Assembly: GCF_000473245.1 (NCBI RefSeq)
Contig: NC_022524.1
Coordinates: forward strand, 2,566,501 to 2,630,500
Length of the DNA stretch: 64,000 bases
Origin: Bacillus infantis NRRL B-14911
GTDB lineage: Bacteria; Bacillota; Bacilli; Bacillales; Cytobacillaceae
Direction: 5' to 3'
Shown: positions 1 to 8,407 of the stretch, piece after piece
Layout: every line of letters begins with the position of its first letter
How positions within the stretch are numbered: position 1 is the first letter of the stretch
Notes under the pieces: generated by a model
The model's input: only the letters and a program-made list of their open reading frames with translations
Told to the model about the DNA's origin: nothing
Database searches by the model: none
Translations under genes and position numbers: made by a program

Positions 1-303
1 CGGAGTAACTTCAATCCCCTCATTTTTAAAATAAGAAAGGGACCTGTCGATATCCAAAATTTCAAAACATAGCCTCACATGGCCTTCAGTCCCGCTGTCC
101 TTTTGAAAGTGCTCAAAATTCCCTTCAAAAGATTTCAGTGTCACAACCCCCAGTCTTGGCATCTTCAAAAAGGCCTTTTTGCCGACCGGCGAAATGATCT
201 TATCCAGGCAGCTCCAGCCAAAATGCTTAGTGTACCATTCTACCCCTTCCTCAAATCCATCCCATGAAACCATGATAAAGCCGCCATCCCAACGAAATGT
301 CAT
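1..303 (-). CDS. VOC (glyoxalase/bleomycin-resistance fold) family protein, 3' end outside window
   Basis: The reading frame starts at ATG 303 behind a GAGGT ribosome site and runs off the left edge without a stop, so about 100 residues are visible. The protein begins MTFRWDGGFIMVSWDGFEEG and continues with the WYTKHFGW segment typical of VOC proteins, where two beta-alpha-beta-beta-beta modules form a small-molecule or metal-binding cup. Substrate is unknown. It is transcribed away from the zinc-lipoprotein gene at 556, so the 250-bp gap is a divergent promoter region. Family call is good; function is open. Confidence 0.75.
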   Translation of the reverse strand, partial: MTFRWDGGFIMVSWDGFEEGVEWYTKHFGWSCLDKIISPVGKKAFLKMPRLGVVTLKSFEGNFEHFQKDSGTEGHVRLCFEILDIDRSLSYFKNEGIEVTP

Positions 304-444
304 TTTGCGAACCTCTTTTCATTTAAAATACGGAAAGTTCTTCCATACTTTATACTAAAGCTTAAAGTAAGTTTAAGGTCAAACAAAATTATTGATAAAC
401 TTAAAATGTTTGTTTGCTATTTTAAAATACATGCATTAGAATAC

Positions 445-465
445 AAATAGTAATCATTACGCTTT
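445..465. promoter_or_regulatory. Zur-like box 1 (upstream)
   Basis: Read on the minus strand this 21-mer is AAAGCGTAATGATTACTATT plus a final T, close to the Bacillus Zur consensus AAATCGTAATNATTNCGATT(T). It lies about 30 bases upstream of a second copy and before the zinc-lipoprotein gene. Zur represses zinc-uptake genes when zinc is sufficient. The match is visible; Zur binding is inferred. Confidence 0.6.
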
Positions 466-496
466 AATATGCTGTGCAGCTATTTTTTTACCAACT

Positions 497-517
497 AAAT
501 CGTAATGATTTCTAATT
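497..517. promoter_or_regulatory. Zur-like box 2 (proximal to znuA-like gene)
   Basis: AAATCGTAATGATTTCTAAT(T) matches the left half-site of the Bacillus Zur box exactly and most of the right half. It ends 38 bases before the ATG at 556, a position suited to block transcription. Fur and PerR boxes share the AT-rich core but not the TCGTAAT half-site, so Zur is favoured. Confidence 0.6.
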
Positions 518-555
518 ACAGTACATAAAAGATTTAGAGAATAGGAGATTACACG

Positions 556-1698
556 ATGAAAATAAAAAAATGGAAAAATGTCCTGCTCGGCACTATGCTT
601 GTCTCCTCTGCTTTCCTGGCAGCCTGTTCAGATGCAGATAATGAAGGAAAGTCCGGTAAGGAAAATACAGGAGAAAAACTTCAAGTGTTCACCACAATTT
701 TTCCTCTTCAGGATTTTGCAAAGAAAATTGGCGGAGATGAAGTTGTGGTTGAGAGCATTTATCCCCCGAATATTGATGCCCACTCTTATGAGCCGGATAT
801 TAAAACGATGACTAATATAGCAGATGCAGACCTGTTTATCTATACAGGAGCGGGTGTTGAAGGATTTGCAGAAAAGGCGGAAAAAACACTCCAAGGAGAA
901 AAGGTAAAAATTGTAAAAGCAGCTGAAGGAATCGAACTCTTAAAAACGGCGGATGAACACAGTCATCAAGACGAAGGACACTCTCATGAAGAGGAAGACC
1001 ATGACCACTCTGAAGAAGGCCACTCCCATGAAGGAGAAGACCATGACCACTCTGGAGAAGGCCACTCCCATAAAGGAGAAGACCATGACCACTCTGGAGA
1101 AGGCCACTCCCATGAAGGAGAAGATCACGACCACTCTGGAGAGGGCCACTCCCATGAAGAAGGACACTATCACGGCGACCATGATCCCCACGTTTGGCTT
1201 GATCCATCAAAGGCTATAACACTGGCTGAAAATATAAAAAACAGTATGGCTGAATTAAAACCCGAAGCAAAAGAACAGTTTGAAGAAAACTTTAATACTT
1301 TGAAAGAACAGCTTACATCATTGGACGCTGACTTTAAACAAACGATAGCAGAAAGCAATACAAAATACATTCTTGTTTCCCATGCAGCATATGGATATTG
1401 GCAGGAGAGGTATGGGCTTGAACAAATCGCAATTGCAGGCCTATCCCCTACACAGGAGCCCAGCCAGAAGCAGCTTGCAAGGATAATAGAAGAATCCCGG
1501 AAGCATGAACTGAATTATATCCTGTTTGAACAGAATGTTGAATCTCGTGTGGCAAAAGTCATCCAGGAAGAAATCGGTGCGGAAAGCTTGACTCTTCATA
1601 ATCTTGAAGCGCTCACCGAAGATGACATTAAAAATAATGAAGACTATTTCTCTATAATGGAGCGCAATTTAGAGACGCTTGAAACGGTTTTGAATTAA
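556..1698 (+). CDS. znuA: Zinc ABC transporter substrate-binding lipoprotein (ZnuA/AdcA type) with long His-rich loop
   Basis: 380 residues. A signal peptide ends in lipobox LAAC (21-24), so the mature protein is a lipoprotein on the outer membrane face. The fold is cluster A-I binding protein: N-lobe ligand His in PNIDAHSYEP, then a His/Asp/Glu-rich insert (135-207), then HVWLDP with the second His, and SHAAYGYW with the third. It should capture Zn(II) and hand it to a permease; no permease or ATPase gene lies alongside, so it is an orphan that must use a transporter encoded elsewhere. Two Zur-like boxes precede it and a hairpin terminator follows. The His-rich loop is longer than in most ZnuA proteins. 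Manganese-type paralogs usually lack such loops, which favours zinc. Confidence 0.9.
   Translation: MKIKKWKNVLLGTMLVSSAFLAACSDADNEGKSGKENTGEKLQVFTTIFPLQDFAKKIGGDEVVVESIYPPNIDAHSYEPDIKTMTNIADADLFIYTGAGVEGFAEKAEKTLQGEKVKIVKAAEGIELLKTADEHSHQDEGHSHEEEDHDHSEEGHSHEGEDHDHSGEGHSHKGEDHDHSGEGHSHEGEDHDHSGEGHSHEEGHYHGDHDPHVWLDPSKAITLAENIKNSMAELKPEAKEQFEENFNTLKEQLTSLDADFKQTIAESNTKYILVSHAAYGYWQERYGLEQIAIAGLSPTQEPSQKQLARIIEESRKHELNYILFEQNVESRVAKVIQEEIGAESLTLHNLEALTEDDIKNNEDYFSIMERNLETLETVLN
979..1146 (+). repeat. Four 42-bp in-frame tandem repeats encoding HSHEGEDHDHSGEG
   Basis: Inside the zinc lipoprotein, residues 142-197 are four 14-residue units (HSHEEEDHDHSEEG, HSHEGEDHDHSGEG, HSHKGEDHDHSGEG, HSHEGEDHDHSGEG), followed by a degenerate fifth. 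The DNA copies are nearly identical, so the array is recently expanded and likely variable in copy number. Confidence 0.9.
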
Positions 1699-1736
1699 AT
1701 TTTCCAAGCCGAAGTGTATCTTATTATAGAACTAAT

Positions 1737-1765
1737 GGCCGGCGGTTAGCCGGCCTCTTCTTATT
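1737..1765 (+). terminator. Rho-independent terminator of zinc lipoprotein gene
   Basis: Perfect 7-bp stem GGCCGGC / GCCGGCC around GGTTA, followed by a TC-rich tract; the T-run is weak. Confidence 0.6.
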
Positions 1766-1871
1766 CGCCCTCCCCTACTTTTTCCATCCGGCTAAAACGG
1801 CATAAACCTTACTTATCTGTTAAAATACTGTTAAGTGACTATCTAAATTGCCACAGCCTGGAGGAATACAC

Positions 1872-2663
1872 ATGAGTTCAATCGGCCGCTTGCCGGAACA
1901 TATGCAGCCGCTGGATGCACTCAAAAGCATCGGCGAAAACATCATCATTGCTGATAAAGATTACAAGGTAGCCTGGATGAATGACAATGCCAGGAAACTC
2001 CTTTCTCAAGCAGCCCCTTTATTTGGCTTTGCAGGATCGGAGGATTTGATCGGCCTTTCTATGGACCGGTTCCATCGAAACCCCGGTCACCAGAAGCAAA
2101 TAATGAAAAGGCTGAAGGGCAGCCACCGTTCGAGGATCAATATAAAAGACCAATTTGTAACTGATATCGTCATAAGTCCCGTTAATGACAAAAACGGCCA
2201 GATCAATGGCTATATCGTCATGCTGATGGATGTTACAACTAAAAGTGAGGAAGACCGCAAAAAAGAAGTGCTTATTCAGGCTCTGTCTGTTCCAATGATC
2301 ACTATTTGGGATTGCACGCTTGCTCTGCCGCTGATCGGCGGCTATGATAAAGAACGATCTGACTATGTTCTTGGCAGATTGCTTGAAAAATGCGTAAAAG
2401 ATAAAATTAAATATGTCTTAATAGACTTGAGCGGCCTTTACGATTTTCAGGAGGAAACAAAATTTGAGCTTCAGAAGCTGTATGACTGCCTAAGGCTCAT
2501 CGGCACAGAATGCCTCCTTGTTGGAATGACAGCTGAGCTCGCCAGAACCGCAGGTGACATCCATCCTTCCATACAATCATTCCGGTCTGCCCATGAAGGA
2601 TTAAAATACTTGATCAAACGAAACTTCCCTTCAGAAACAGAGCTTTCTTCAAATTTTTTATAA
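1872..2663 (+). CDS. PAS domain-STAS domain regulatory protein (stressosome-like)
   Basis: 263 residues from ATG 1872, chosen because TGGAGG sits seven bases upstream; an earlier in-frame TTG has no such site. Residues about 10-130 look like a PAS sensor (IIIADKDYKVAWMNDNA, then NGYIVMLMDVT), joined to a STAS domain (about 145-250) with LPLIGGYDKE, a VLIDLSG strand-turn and LVGMTAELART. This layout recalls RsbR paralogs and YtvA of the Bacillus stressosome, but the sensory Cys motif of LOV domains (NCRFLQ) is absent, so a flavin photosensor is unlikely. It stands alone between terminators, with no rsbS/rsbT partners. A role in general stress signalling is inferred. Confidence 0.75.
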   Translation: MSSIGRLPEHMQPLDALKSIGENIIIADKDYKVAWMNDNARKLLSQAAPLFGFAGSEDLIGLSMDRFHRNPGHQKQIMKRLKGSHRSRINIKDQFVTDIVISPVNDKNGQINGYIVMLMDVTTKSEEDRKKEVLIQALSVPMITIWDCTLALPLIGGYDKERSDYVLGRLLEKCVKDKIKYVLIDLSGLYDFQEETKFELQKLYDCLRLIGTECLLVGMTAELARTAGDIHPSIQSFRSAHEGLKYLIKRNFPSETELSSNFL

Positions 2664-2678
2664 GCAGCATAACACATT

Positions 2679-2715
2679 GTCCCCTCCCTATTATAGGCGG
2701 GGACTTTTATTTTTT
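2679..2715 (+). terminator. Terminator of PAS-STAS gene
   Basis: GTCCCC pairs with GGGGAC across a loop containing CCT/AGG, then a T-rich tract starting at 2705. It overlaps the last codons of the convergent gene at 2707. Confidence 0.8.
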
Positions 2716-3297
2716 TTCCTTCCTTGCCGATTGTTTGTACCGCTTCTCCATCCACAAAAAAATATTTGTTATCACTTTTGCTGTCAATAGGACAATCAAA
2801 TACCCTCCGAACAAGTGGAAATAATGAGTATCTCCATACAACCGAAAAAGGCCAACTGCAATTAAAAATGGCTTAAAGACAAATGCTAAAAATACTGCTG
2901 TAAGGATGGAATACACATAATAGTTCTTTCCTTTATTCAATGTCCACTGATAAACAAGCATAAAAACTACAGGTATTAAGCTCGAATCTAAGGATATTCC
3001 GGGAGTCACCGGAACCAGCGGAAACGGATAATTCCAAAAGCCGCTGTTTTTGCCGTACCAGTCTGTATAATTGAAAAACACATGAATGCTGTAACCGTAA
3101 AAACCCAGCAGAAAAATCCTACTTCGATCTATTCTGAAATAAAGCACAATTAGCGGAACAAAGAAAAAAGCCGCCATCAGCCAGTATTCAAAGGATGCAT
3201 ACAGCGAATAATCCATCCAGTAAGAATTGAGGGCATCCTGCCCTTTTTCATTCATCTCTACAATTTTATCGAATTCTTCGACCCTTTTATTCTCCAT
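2707..3297 (-). CDS. CBO0543-type multi-pass membrane protein (copy 1)
   Basis: 196 residues from ATG 3297 (AAGGAT eight bases upstream; a GTG directly before it is less well placed). After a short charged N-terminus there are about five hydrophobic helices, with the signature FKIDRSR-like stretch (YFRIDRSRIFLLGFYGY), a YQWTLNK turn and a C-terminal KVITNIFLWMEKR. It is clearly paralogous to the gene at 4473-5045; a more distant relative is at 51581. Function of the family is unknown; membrane location is secure. Confidence 0.75.
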   Translation of the reverse strand: MENKRVEEFDKIVEMNEKGQDALNSYWMDYSLYASFEYWLMAAFFFVPLIVLYFRIDRSRIFLLGFYGYSIHVFFNYTDWYGKNSGFWNYPFPLVPVTPGISLDSSLIPVVFMLVYQWTLNKGKNYYVYSILTAVFLAFVFKPFLIAVGLFRLYGDTHYFHLFGGYLIVLLTAKVITNIFLWMEKRYKQSARKEKK

Positions 3298-3598
3298 CAC
3301 TAATCATCCTTATGAGCTGCTTCATTAATATTATTTCATGGCTGTTCCAAAAATAATTATTTTGTTCTCCTAACTATAATATCAATCAATATTTTCAAAA
3401 ATATTCCTCGGACTTTTGCCATCCAGTAATTAAGACTCATGGGGCACCCTGCAAGACTAACTATTCCCTCTTATCTGGCAGAATAAAGGCCATGGATCCC
3501 TATTAGTCAGATGAGATGTTTAAATGTTAATAATTAGAGAAAAATTAGAGAGTACACATTAAAAAGTCAAAGTTTTTATACAGCAAGGAGGAATAGTC
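3298..3598. other. Divergent intergenic region without gene
   Basis: About 300 AT-rich bases between divergent genes. I see no confident promoter, operator or hairpin, only the AAGGAGG ribosome site of the dehydrogenase at its right end. Confidence 0.5.
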
Positions 3599-4354
3599 AT
3601 GAGCAGCAATAAAGCAGCTATTATAACAGGTGCAGGAAGCGGAATAGGACAATCAACAGCGGTACGTTTAGCAAAAGAAGGTGTAGATATAGCTGTTGTC
3701 GATATAAGTGAAAAAGGCGGTAATGAAACAGTCGAGATGGTTAAAGGGCTGGGTGCCAATGCTATCTTTATTAAAGCTGATGTCTCCAGGAAAGAAGAAG
3801 TTAAAAATTATGTAGATAAGACCCTTGAAGAATTCGGCAAGATAGATTATTTCTTCAATAATGCGGGTATTTCCGGCAGCGGCCAATTCTTTCTTAACAC
3901 AAGTGCAGAAGAAATTGAGCAAATTGTTGGCATCAACCTCATGGGAGCGCTGTATGGCGTCCGCTATGTTGCTGAAGAGATGCTGAAGAAAGGCGGTGGT
4001 TCAATCGTTAATACCGCTTCCAGTGCAGGTGTAATCGGGCAGGATTCTGTTGTAACATATTCCGCAACAAAGCATGGTATCGTTGGATTAACGAAGAGCA
4101 TGGTTGCTGAGTATGCAAAAGATGGTTTAAGAGTAAACGCTATTGCTCCAGGTCCGACTGAAACTCCCATGGTTAAGGCCTTTTATGAGGCAAATCCTGA
4201 AATGAAGGAGAATGCAACAGGCGGCATTCCCCAAAAGCGTTTAGGAACACCGGAAGAAGTAGCAGAGCTTGTCACTTTCCTTCTAACTTCCAAAGCAGAA
4301 TATATTAATGGTGAAGTAATCAGAATTGACGGCGGCTTCACTAATACTAAATAG
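3599..4354 (+). CDS. Short-chain dehydrogenase/reductase (classical SDR, NAD(P)-dependent)
   Basis: 251 residues, start fixed by AAGGAGG. Rossmann cofactor motif TGAGSGIG (10-17), NNAG (87-90), active-site Ser near 141 and YSATK (Tyr154, Lys158) are all present, so the enzyme should be active. An acidic residue after the second strand (VVDIS) suggests NAD preference. Length and the C-terminal INGEVIRIDGGF are typical of glucose/3-oxoacyl-type SDRs; the substrate cannot be read from sequence. It is a single-gene unit with a strong terminator, placed between two paralogous CBO0543 membrane genes. Confidence 0.9.
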   Translation: MSSNKAAIITGAGSGIGQSTAVRLAKEGVDIAVVDISEKGGNETVEMVKGLGANAIFIKADVSRKEEVKNYVDKTLEEFGKIDYFFNNAGISGSGQFFLNTSAEEIEQIVGINLMGALYGVRYVAEEMLKKGGGSIVNTASSAGVIGQDSVVTYSATKHGIVGLTKSMVAEYAKDGLRVNAIAPGPTETPMVKAFYEANPEMKENATGGIPQKRLGTPEEVAELVTFLLTSKAEYINGEVIRIDGGFTNTK

Positions 4355-4371
4355 CAATAAGAATATGGCAT

Positions 4372-4396
4372 AAAGCAGAGGGACCCCCTCTGCTTT
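4372..4396. terminator. Bidirectional terminator between convergent genes
   Basis: Eleven-bp perfect stem AAAGCAGAGGG / CCCTCTGCTTT with a 3-base loop. It serves the dehydrogenase and probably the CBO0543 gene from the other side. Confidence 0.85.
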
Positions 4397-4472
4397 TCAT
4401 TATCTATCTGTATATACCTATAATACTAAAAGCAGCACACTATCCTGCCTCACTTAAGCATTCTTCAGGGAG

Positions 4473-5045
4473 CTAAACTTCTGCCCGGTTCTTTTGCATG
4501 GAAATGAATATATTGGTGATGATTTTAGCGACGAGGAAAAAAGCAATATAACATAAGAACAAATGGAAATAATTCACGCCCTTGAACATTCTGAAAAAAT
4601 CTAAGCTGACTAATATAGGCTTAATGACAAAAGCAAATACAGCAGATAATAGCAATGAATATAAATAAAAGTTCTTCTTGTGGTTTAATGTCCACTGGTA
4701 AAGAAGGATGAACGTAACAGGAACAAATGATGCATCCAGGGCAAAGCTCGGGAGGACAGGCAGCAGTTCATAAGGATACTCCCACAGACCCAGCCTGATT
4801 CCGATTGAATTCGTATAAGCAAACCAAATATGATAATTCAGTCCATAAAAACCCAGGAGCAGTATTTTACTTCGGTCAATTTTAAAATACAGAAGGATCA
4901 GCGGGACAATAAGAATAATAATTACTGCCCATAGCTGCCAATCATTAAAGCTCGAATACTCTTTCCAATATTCAATCTGCTCACTGGAAAGAGCCCCTGC
5001 CTTTTCTCTTATATCCTTAAGCATCTCCCGCTGTCTCTCACCCAT
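4473..5045 (-). CDS. CBO0543-type multi-pass membrane protein (copy 2)
   Basis: 190 residues if started at ATG 5045 (AAAGG ten bases upstream; TTG 5048 is an alternative). Same plan as the protein at 2707-3297: YFKIDRSKILLLGFYGLNYH, LLYQWTLNHKKNFYLYSLLL, and KIITNIFISMQK at the end, about five membrane helices. The two copies flank the dehydrogenase on the same strand, suggesting an old duplication with an insertion or rearrangement between them. Function unknown. Confidence 0.75.
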   Translation of the reverse strand: MGERQREMLKDIREKAGALSSEQIEYWKEYSSFNDWQLWAVIIILIVPLILLYFKIDRSKILLLGFYGLNYHIWFAYTNSIGIRLGLWEYPYELLPVLPSFALDASFVPVTFILLYQWTLNHKKNFYLYSLLLSAVFAFVIKPILVSLDFFRMFKGVNYFHLFLCYIAFFLVAKIITNIFISMQKNRAEV

Positions 5046-5363
5046 CAAATACACACCTTTACTTTGAATTTAGTTCTGTTATTCATGCCATGCTGATTTT
5101 TGGCCCATCTGTGAAACTTTGTTTAGCACAGCATGATAATGGGATACAAGAATAGGTTTTGGTGTTACGGAACAAATTATTCCAAGATGCATTAGAAAAG
5201 CGGACTCAAAAAAGAACGCAGACTATAAATGCCGTGTTCAAAGGCAATGTCTTATAAATCCTGCCAAAAAGCCTTAAAAACACTCTCCTGGAATGGCATC
5301 TATGAAGTGACAGCAGCCAAGACAGCCATTTAAGCTGGAAATATGCTTCTTTGTCATAAAACG
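5046..5363. other. Intergenic stretch without recognised gene
   Basis: About 320 bases between the CBO0543 gene and the Rrf2 terminator. No open frame with a ribosome site and no convincing structure; it should hold the promoter of the CBO0543 gene. Confidence 0.4.
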
Positions 5364-5394
5364 AAAAAATGCCAGCTGCAATGAGCCGGCATTT
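5364..5394 (-). terminator. Terminator of the Rrf2 gene
   Basis: On the minus strand AAATGCCGGCT / AGCTGGCATTT with one G-T pair, followed by six T. Confidence 0.85.
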
Positions 5395-5418
5395 ACCTGG
5401 AAAACGGTAAGAACATAT

Positions 5419-5835
5419 TTAATTGCTGTCCTGATTGACCAGTTCAACTATGTCCTTAATCGTATAATCTTTCAAATATTCGCCAAGATGCTCTTCTGCT
5501 CCGATGAAGATGCTGAAGAGAACGTTCCGCATATTGGCCCCTACTATGCATTGTTCGTTGGATTCCGGACATTTTGGCTGCAATGCGCCTTCAGAGGTGA
5601 TTTTATAGATATCCCATAAACTGACCTCATCCAGCTCCCTTGCAAAAATAAATCCTCCGCCGGTGCCTTCCTTGGATTTGATAAAGCCATTCCTTTTTAA
5701 AAGGCTCAATACTTTACGGATCCGTACAGGATGGACCCCGGCGCTCTTGGAAATTGCCTCGCTTGTAGACATCCGGTCCAGCTGCAGCGCAAGATAGGCC
5801 AGGCTGTGAATGGCTAGTGTAAAGTCGCTGTTCAT
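5419..5835 (-). CDS. Rrf2 family transcriptional regulator
   Basis: 138 residues from ATG 5835, selected because TAGGAGG lies six bases upstream. N-terminal winged helix (MNSDFTLAIHSLAYLALQ, then MSTSEAISKSAGVHPVRIRK and GGGFIFARELDEVSLWDIYK) is diagnostic. In the sensor loop there are only two Cys (PKCPESNEQCIVG) rather than the three that hold Fe-S clusters in IscR or NsrR, so the signal may be a thiol redox change or another ligand. The spx-like gene lies directly upstream on the same strand, about 60 bases apart, so the two may be cotranscribed; together they suggest redox or thiol-stress control. Confidence 0.85.
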   Translation of the reverse strand: MNSDFTLAIHSLAYLALQLDRMSTSEAISKSAGVHPVRIRKVLSLLKRNGFIKSKEGTGGGFIFARELDEVSLWDIYKITSEGALQPKCPESNEQCIVGANMRNVLFSIFIGAEEHLGEYLKDYTIKDIVELVNQDSN

Positions 5836-5894
5836 GGATAGCCTCCTAACTAAGCAGAGTTCCAAGCCATTCTGCTGTTTTATGCATCAGCAGA

Positions 5895-6290
5895 TCAGTT
5901 GGCCAAATTCTGCATTTGCATGAATGAGAATGTGCGCAGTTTCCGCGGAAGGAAACTTCTGATTTCTTCATCATTATATCCGACCTGCAGCCTTTTTTCA
6001 TCAATGATGATCGGCCTTCTAAGCATCTGCGGATTGTCAGCAATCAACTGATACAGCTCTTTAAGCGGAAGAGAATCTATTTCCATATCCAGCTGCTGAT
6101 AAGCTTTTGATTTGGTTGAGATGATTTCTTCAGTCCCATTTTCCGTCATGCGCAGAATGGATTTAATTTCTTCAACAGAAAGCGGTTCGTTAATGATGTT
6201 TCTTTCAGTATACTCAATATTATGCTCTTCAAGCCATGCCTTTGCTTTGCGGCAGGATGTACAGCTGGATGATACATATAGATTGACCAT
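5895..6290 (-). CDS. spxA: Spx/ArsC-like RNA polymerase-binding regulator (Spx paralog)
   Basis: 131 residues, the exact length of Bacillus Spx, with near-identical landmarks: redox switch C10-T-S-C13, [13 protein letters not shown], and [16 protein letters not shown] with Arg92. Spx binds the alpha subunit of RNA polymerase, is activated by disulfide formation and is degraded by ClpXP. The C-terminal tail ends LAN as in B. subtilis Spx. Bacilli often have several Spx paralogs; whether this is the main one cannot be told without the rest of the genome. AAAGGAG lies ten bases before the start. Its neighbour is an Rrf2 regulator. Confidence 0.88.
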   Translation of the reverse strand: MVNLYVSSSCTSCRKAKAWLEEHNIEYTERNIINEPLSVEEIKSILRMTENGTEEIISTKSKAYQQLDMEIDSLPLKELYQLIADNPQMLRRPIIIDEKRLQVGYNDEEIRSFLPRKLRTFSFMQMQNLAN

Positions 6291-6547
6291 TAATCATGCA
6301 CTCCTTTAATGAAGATATAATGTTATATAGTGATTATTTTATGATTATAATTAAAGTGTAAAATAAAAAGTTACAGTTGCAGCAAAAAAATAAATACAAA
6401 TTTAAATCCCTTACTGTAATTTTAATATTTACAGTTGAAAAAGTCAACCTGTTTCTTGCTTAGGGATCTGGTCATTGCATGATCTTTTACCAGCCCCCAG
6501 CGAGCTTCTTGATCCTAGTATAAAAGAAGAATACGTATTGTGACGGA

Positions 6548-7552
6548 TTACTCCTTAGCCAGAGCTTCATGATCGGCAGCTGCAGGAGGTGCTTCAAACC
6601 AGGCATTTTTAATCATAAGCTGCATGCCATCCTCAGCGATCAGAGCAATTTCTACATTCATTCTGGTATATGCAGAAACAATATCCCTTCTTTGGCTGAG
6701 GGCTGCTGCTTTGCCATAATAACTGATTGCTGCCGACAAAAGGCCAGTTATATGGAAAAGCATCAGCTTATCAGAAAATGGCGGCACAGTTGAATCTGTC
6801 ACTTCCGATTCAAAGACTTTGGGGACATGCAGGTTCTCTTCTTTCAGTAATGATGCAAGTATTTCAAAGTGCTTTACACAAAGCCCTCTTGCCCTTTCCA
6901 TGTACGCCCTCACATCATTGGATTTGCAAACCTGGCTGAAGCCGAGCTCTAATACCATCTTCACCATCGTCTTCTGCATATTCAGAAAGACACCGCTGAT
7001 TTCAATCGCATTAATGGGCCTGCGTTTTCCAAGCCAGCCCTTCATATAACCGTTTTTGATAAAATGCACTTTCTGTTTATTATGGAGCGTTGGAGCTTTA
7101 TCAATTATACCTTTTTGAAGAGCCACCTCGGTAGTGCGGTCATACAGCTCCAGAGCTTCTGAGGTACATTGCATAAAGTATTGCCTGATATCCTTCCGTG
7201 AGCATACTGACGTCGCGCCTGCATATCTTGTAAGCCCATGAAGTGCCATGATATGTAAATAAACGATTTTAAAAGCATCCGTAAATAATCCAGGGGCATC
7301 TGCATTTACATCTTCTTCAGAAAAGCCTATCGGCAGAGGCTGATTCTCACTTTTCAGGAGCTTTTTAGTCTTTTCTAAATGCGGCTCTGACAGTTCAAGG
7401 GCGAACTCAAACACTTCCCGGATATTTTTGTCTTCTGCATCTTTCAGCATATGCTGAAGCACACAGCTTGATAAACTGTCATTTATGTATTGCGACCATA
7501 TGACAGCATATTCAGAAGCATTCATTTTTGTTTGGTGCTGGATCTGTTCCAT
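6548..7552 (-). CDS. DUF3231 family protein (copy 1)
   Basis: 334 residues, start preceded by GGGAGG. All-helical and built of two similar halves: each has a W-x-x-Y/F-x-x-D-S opening (YAVIWSQYINDSLSSCV; later IEISGVFLNMQ) and a P-P-F-S-D-K-L-M-x-F-H segment in the second half. DUF3231 proteins are predicted ferritin-like four-helix bundles found in spore formers; no activity is established. A full-length paralog lies at 55902-56900. Flanked by long AT-rich noncoding sequence, so probably monocistronic. Confidence 0.8.
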   Translation of the reverse strand: MEQIQHQTKMNASEYAVIWSQYINDSLSSCVLQHMLKDAEDKNIREVFEFALELSEPHLEKTKKLLKSENQPLPIGFSEEDVNADAPGLFTDAFKIVYLHIMALHGLTRYAGATSVCSRKDIRQYFMQCTSEALELYDRTTEVALQKGIIDKAPTLHNKQKVHFIKNGYMKGWLGKRRPINAIEISGVFLNMQKTMVKMVLELGFSQVCKSNDVRAYMERARGLCVKHFEILASLLKEENLHVPKVFESEVTDSTVPPFSDKLMLFHITGLLSAAISYYGKAAALSQRRDIVSAYTRMNVEIALIAEDGMQLMIKNAWFEAPPAAADHEALAKE

Positions 7553-7700
7553 GCATTTCCCTCCCTGCTGTATATCCGTTATTTTTAACTTTTTTAATAA
7601 AATTATTTATCTTTAAACATAAAGGGAGGGTGCAGGTTTTTATTTCTATTCTGCCATTCATACAAAAAGGCCAAATCCCATGATCCGGCCCCGCTCAATT

Positions 7701-8213
7701 TTAAACCTTATTCCCTGACAAGAGTGCATCCAGTTTTCTTAGCTGAGAAGAGAACCCCTCAGCAGCCCCCATATCGATGATCTGCCTGATAGCTCCGCTG
7801 GAGGGAAATTCAGTGACGGACACATACTTGGTTTTCCCCTCTTCTTCACTAAATGTTGCCGTAATCAGGGTTTTTGGCAATGATTCATTAATATTTCCTT
7901 CTTCATCGGAGAAAGCATCAGTATGGACAATTTTCTCTGGTGCCGAGATTTCCTTATAGACAGCAAGCCCCCAAGATTCCATCCCATAAAATTCGCCCTG
8001 GCTTTTGTCCTTGCAGGTCATACCATAATGCCATATCCCGCCAGGTTCAAATTCAAATTTCTTATTATTCGTTTCCCAGCCCTCAGGCCCCCACCAGCTT
8101 TCCAGCAATTTGGAATCTGAGAATGCTTTAAATACTTCCTCCCTTGGCGCATCAAAAATCCACTCCATTATCAGGTTATTGCCTTCTTCCCTCATAATCA
8201 GCTTTCCGCTCAT
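7701..8213 (-). CDS. SRPBCC/AHSA1 (START-like) domain protein
   Basis: 170 residues, ribosome site GGGAGGC. The opening WIFDAPREEVFKAFSDSKLL and EGWETNNKKFEFEPGGIWH are hallmarks of the AHSA1-type helix-grip fold, and the end GAAEGFSSQLRKLDALL fits. Such proteins bind a hydrophobic ligand in a central cavity or assist Hsp90-like chaperones; no catalytic residues are evident. Single gene. Cellular ligand unknown. Confidence 0.85.
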   Translation of the reverse strand: MSGKLIMREEGNNLIMEWIFDAPREEVFKAFSDSKLLESWWGPEGWETNNKKFEFEPGGIWHYGMTCKDKSQGEFYGMESWGLAVYKEISAPEKIVHTDAFSDEEGNINESLPKTLITATFSEEEGKTKYVSVTEFPSSGAIRQIIDMGAAEGFSSQLRKLDALLSGNKV

Positions 8214-8407
8214 TTATTTCTGCCTCCCTTTTCGTTTGTTCCGCGCTGCCTTTAACTTCTGTCCGTGTTTATATTCAACAGGCAGTAAGCATTTCCTTTA
8301 GGCAGGCTTCAATACATTTCGACATTCTTCTCTCAGAATGGCACCTGCACAATCAGCTCATTGCTGCATAGTTTATTGGAAATAACATTCCCTGGGAGAA
8401 AATGAAC

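Noticed and set aside
836-1219. Long open frames opposite and out of frame with the His-rich repeat of the zinc lipoprotein
   Set aside because: They exist only because the 42-bp repeat is open in several frames; no ribosome site and low-complexity products.
7660-7700. Terminator after the SRPBCC gene
   Set aside because: GGCC/GGCC stem is only four bases with poor inner pairing, though a few T follow.
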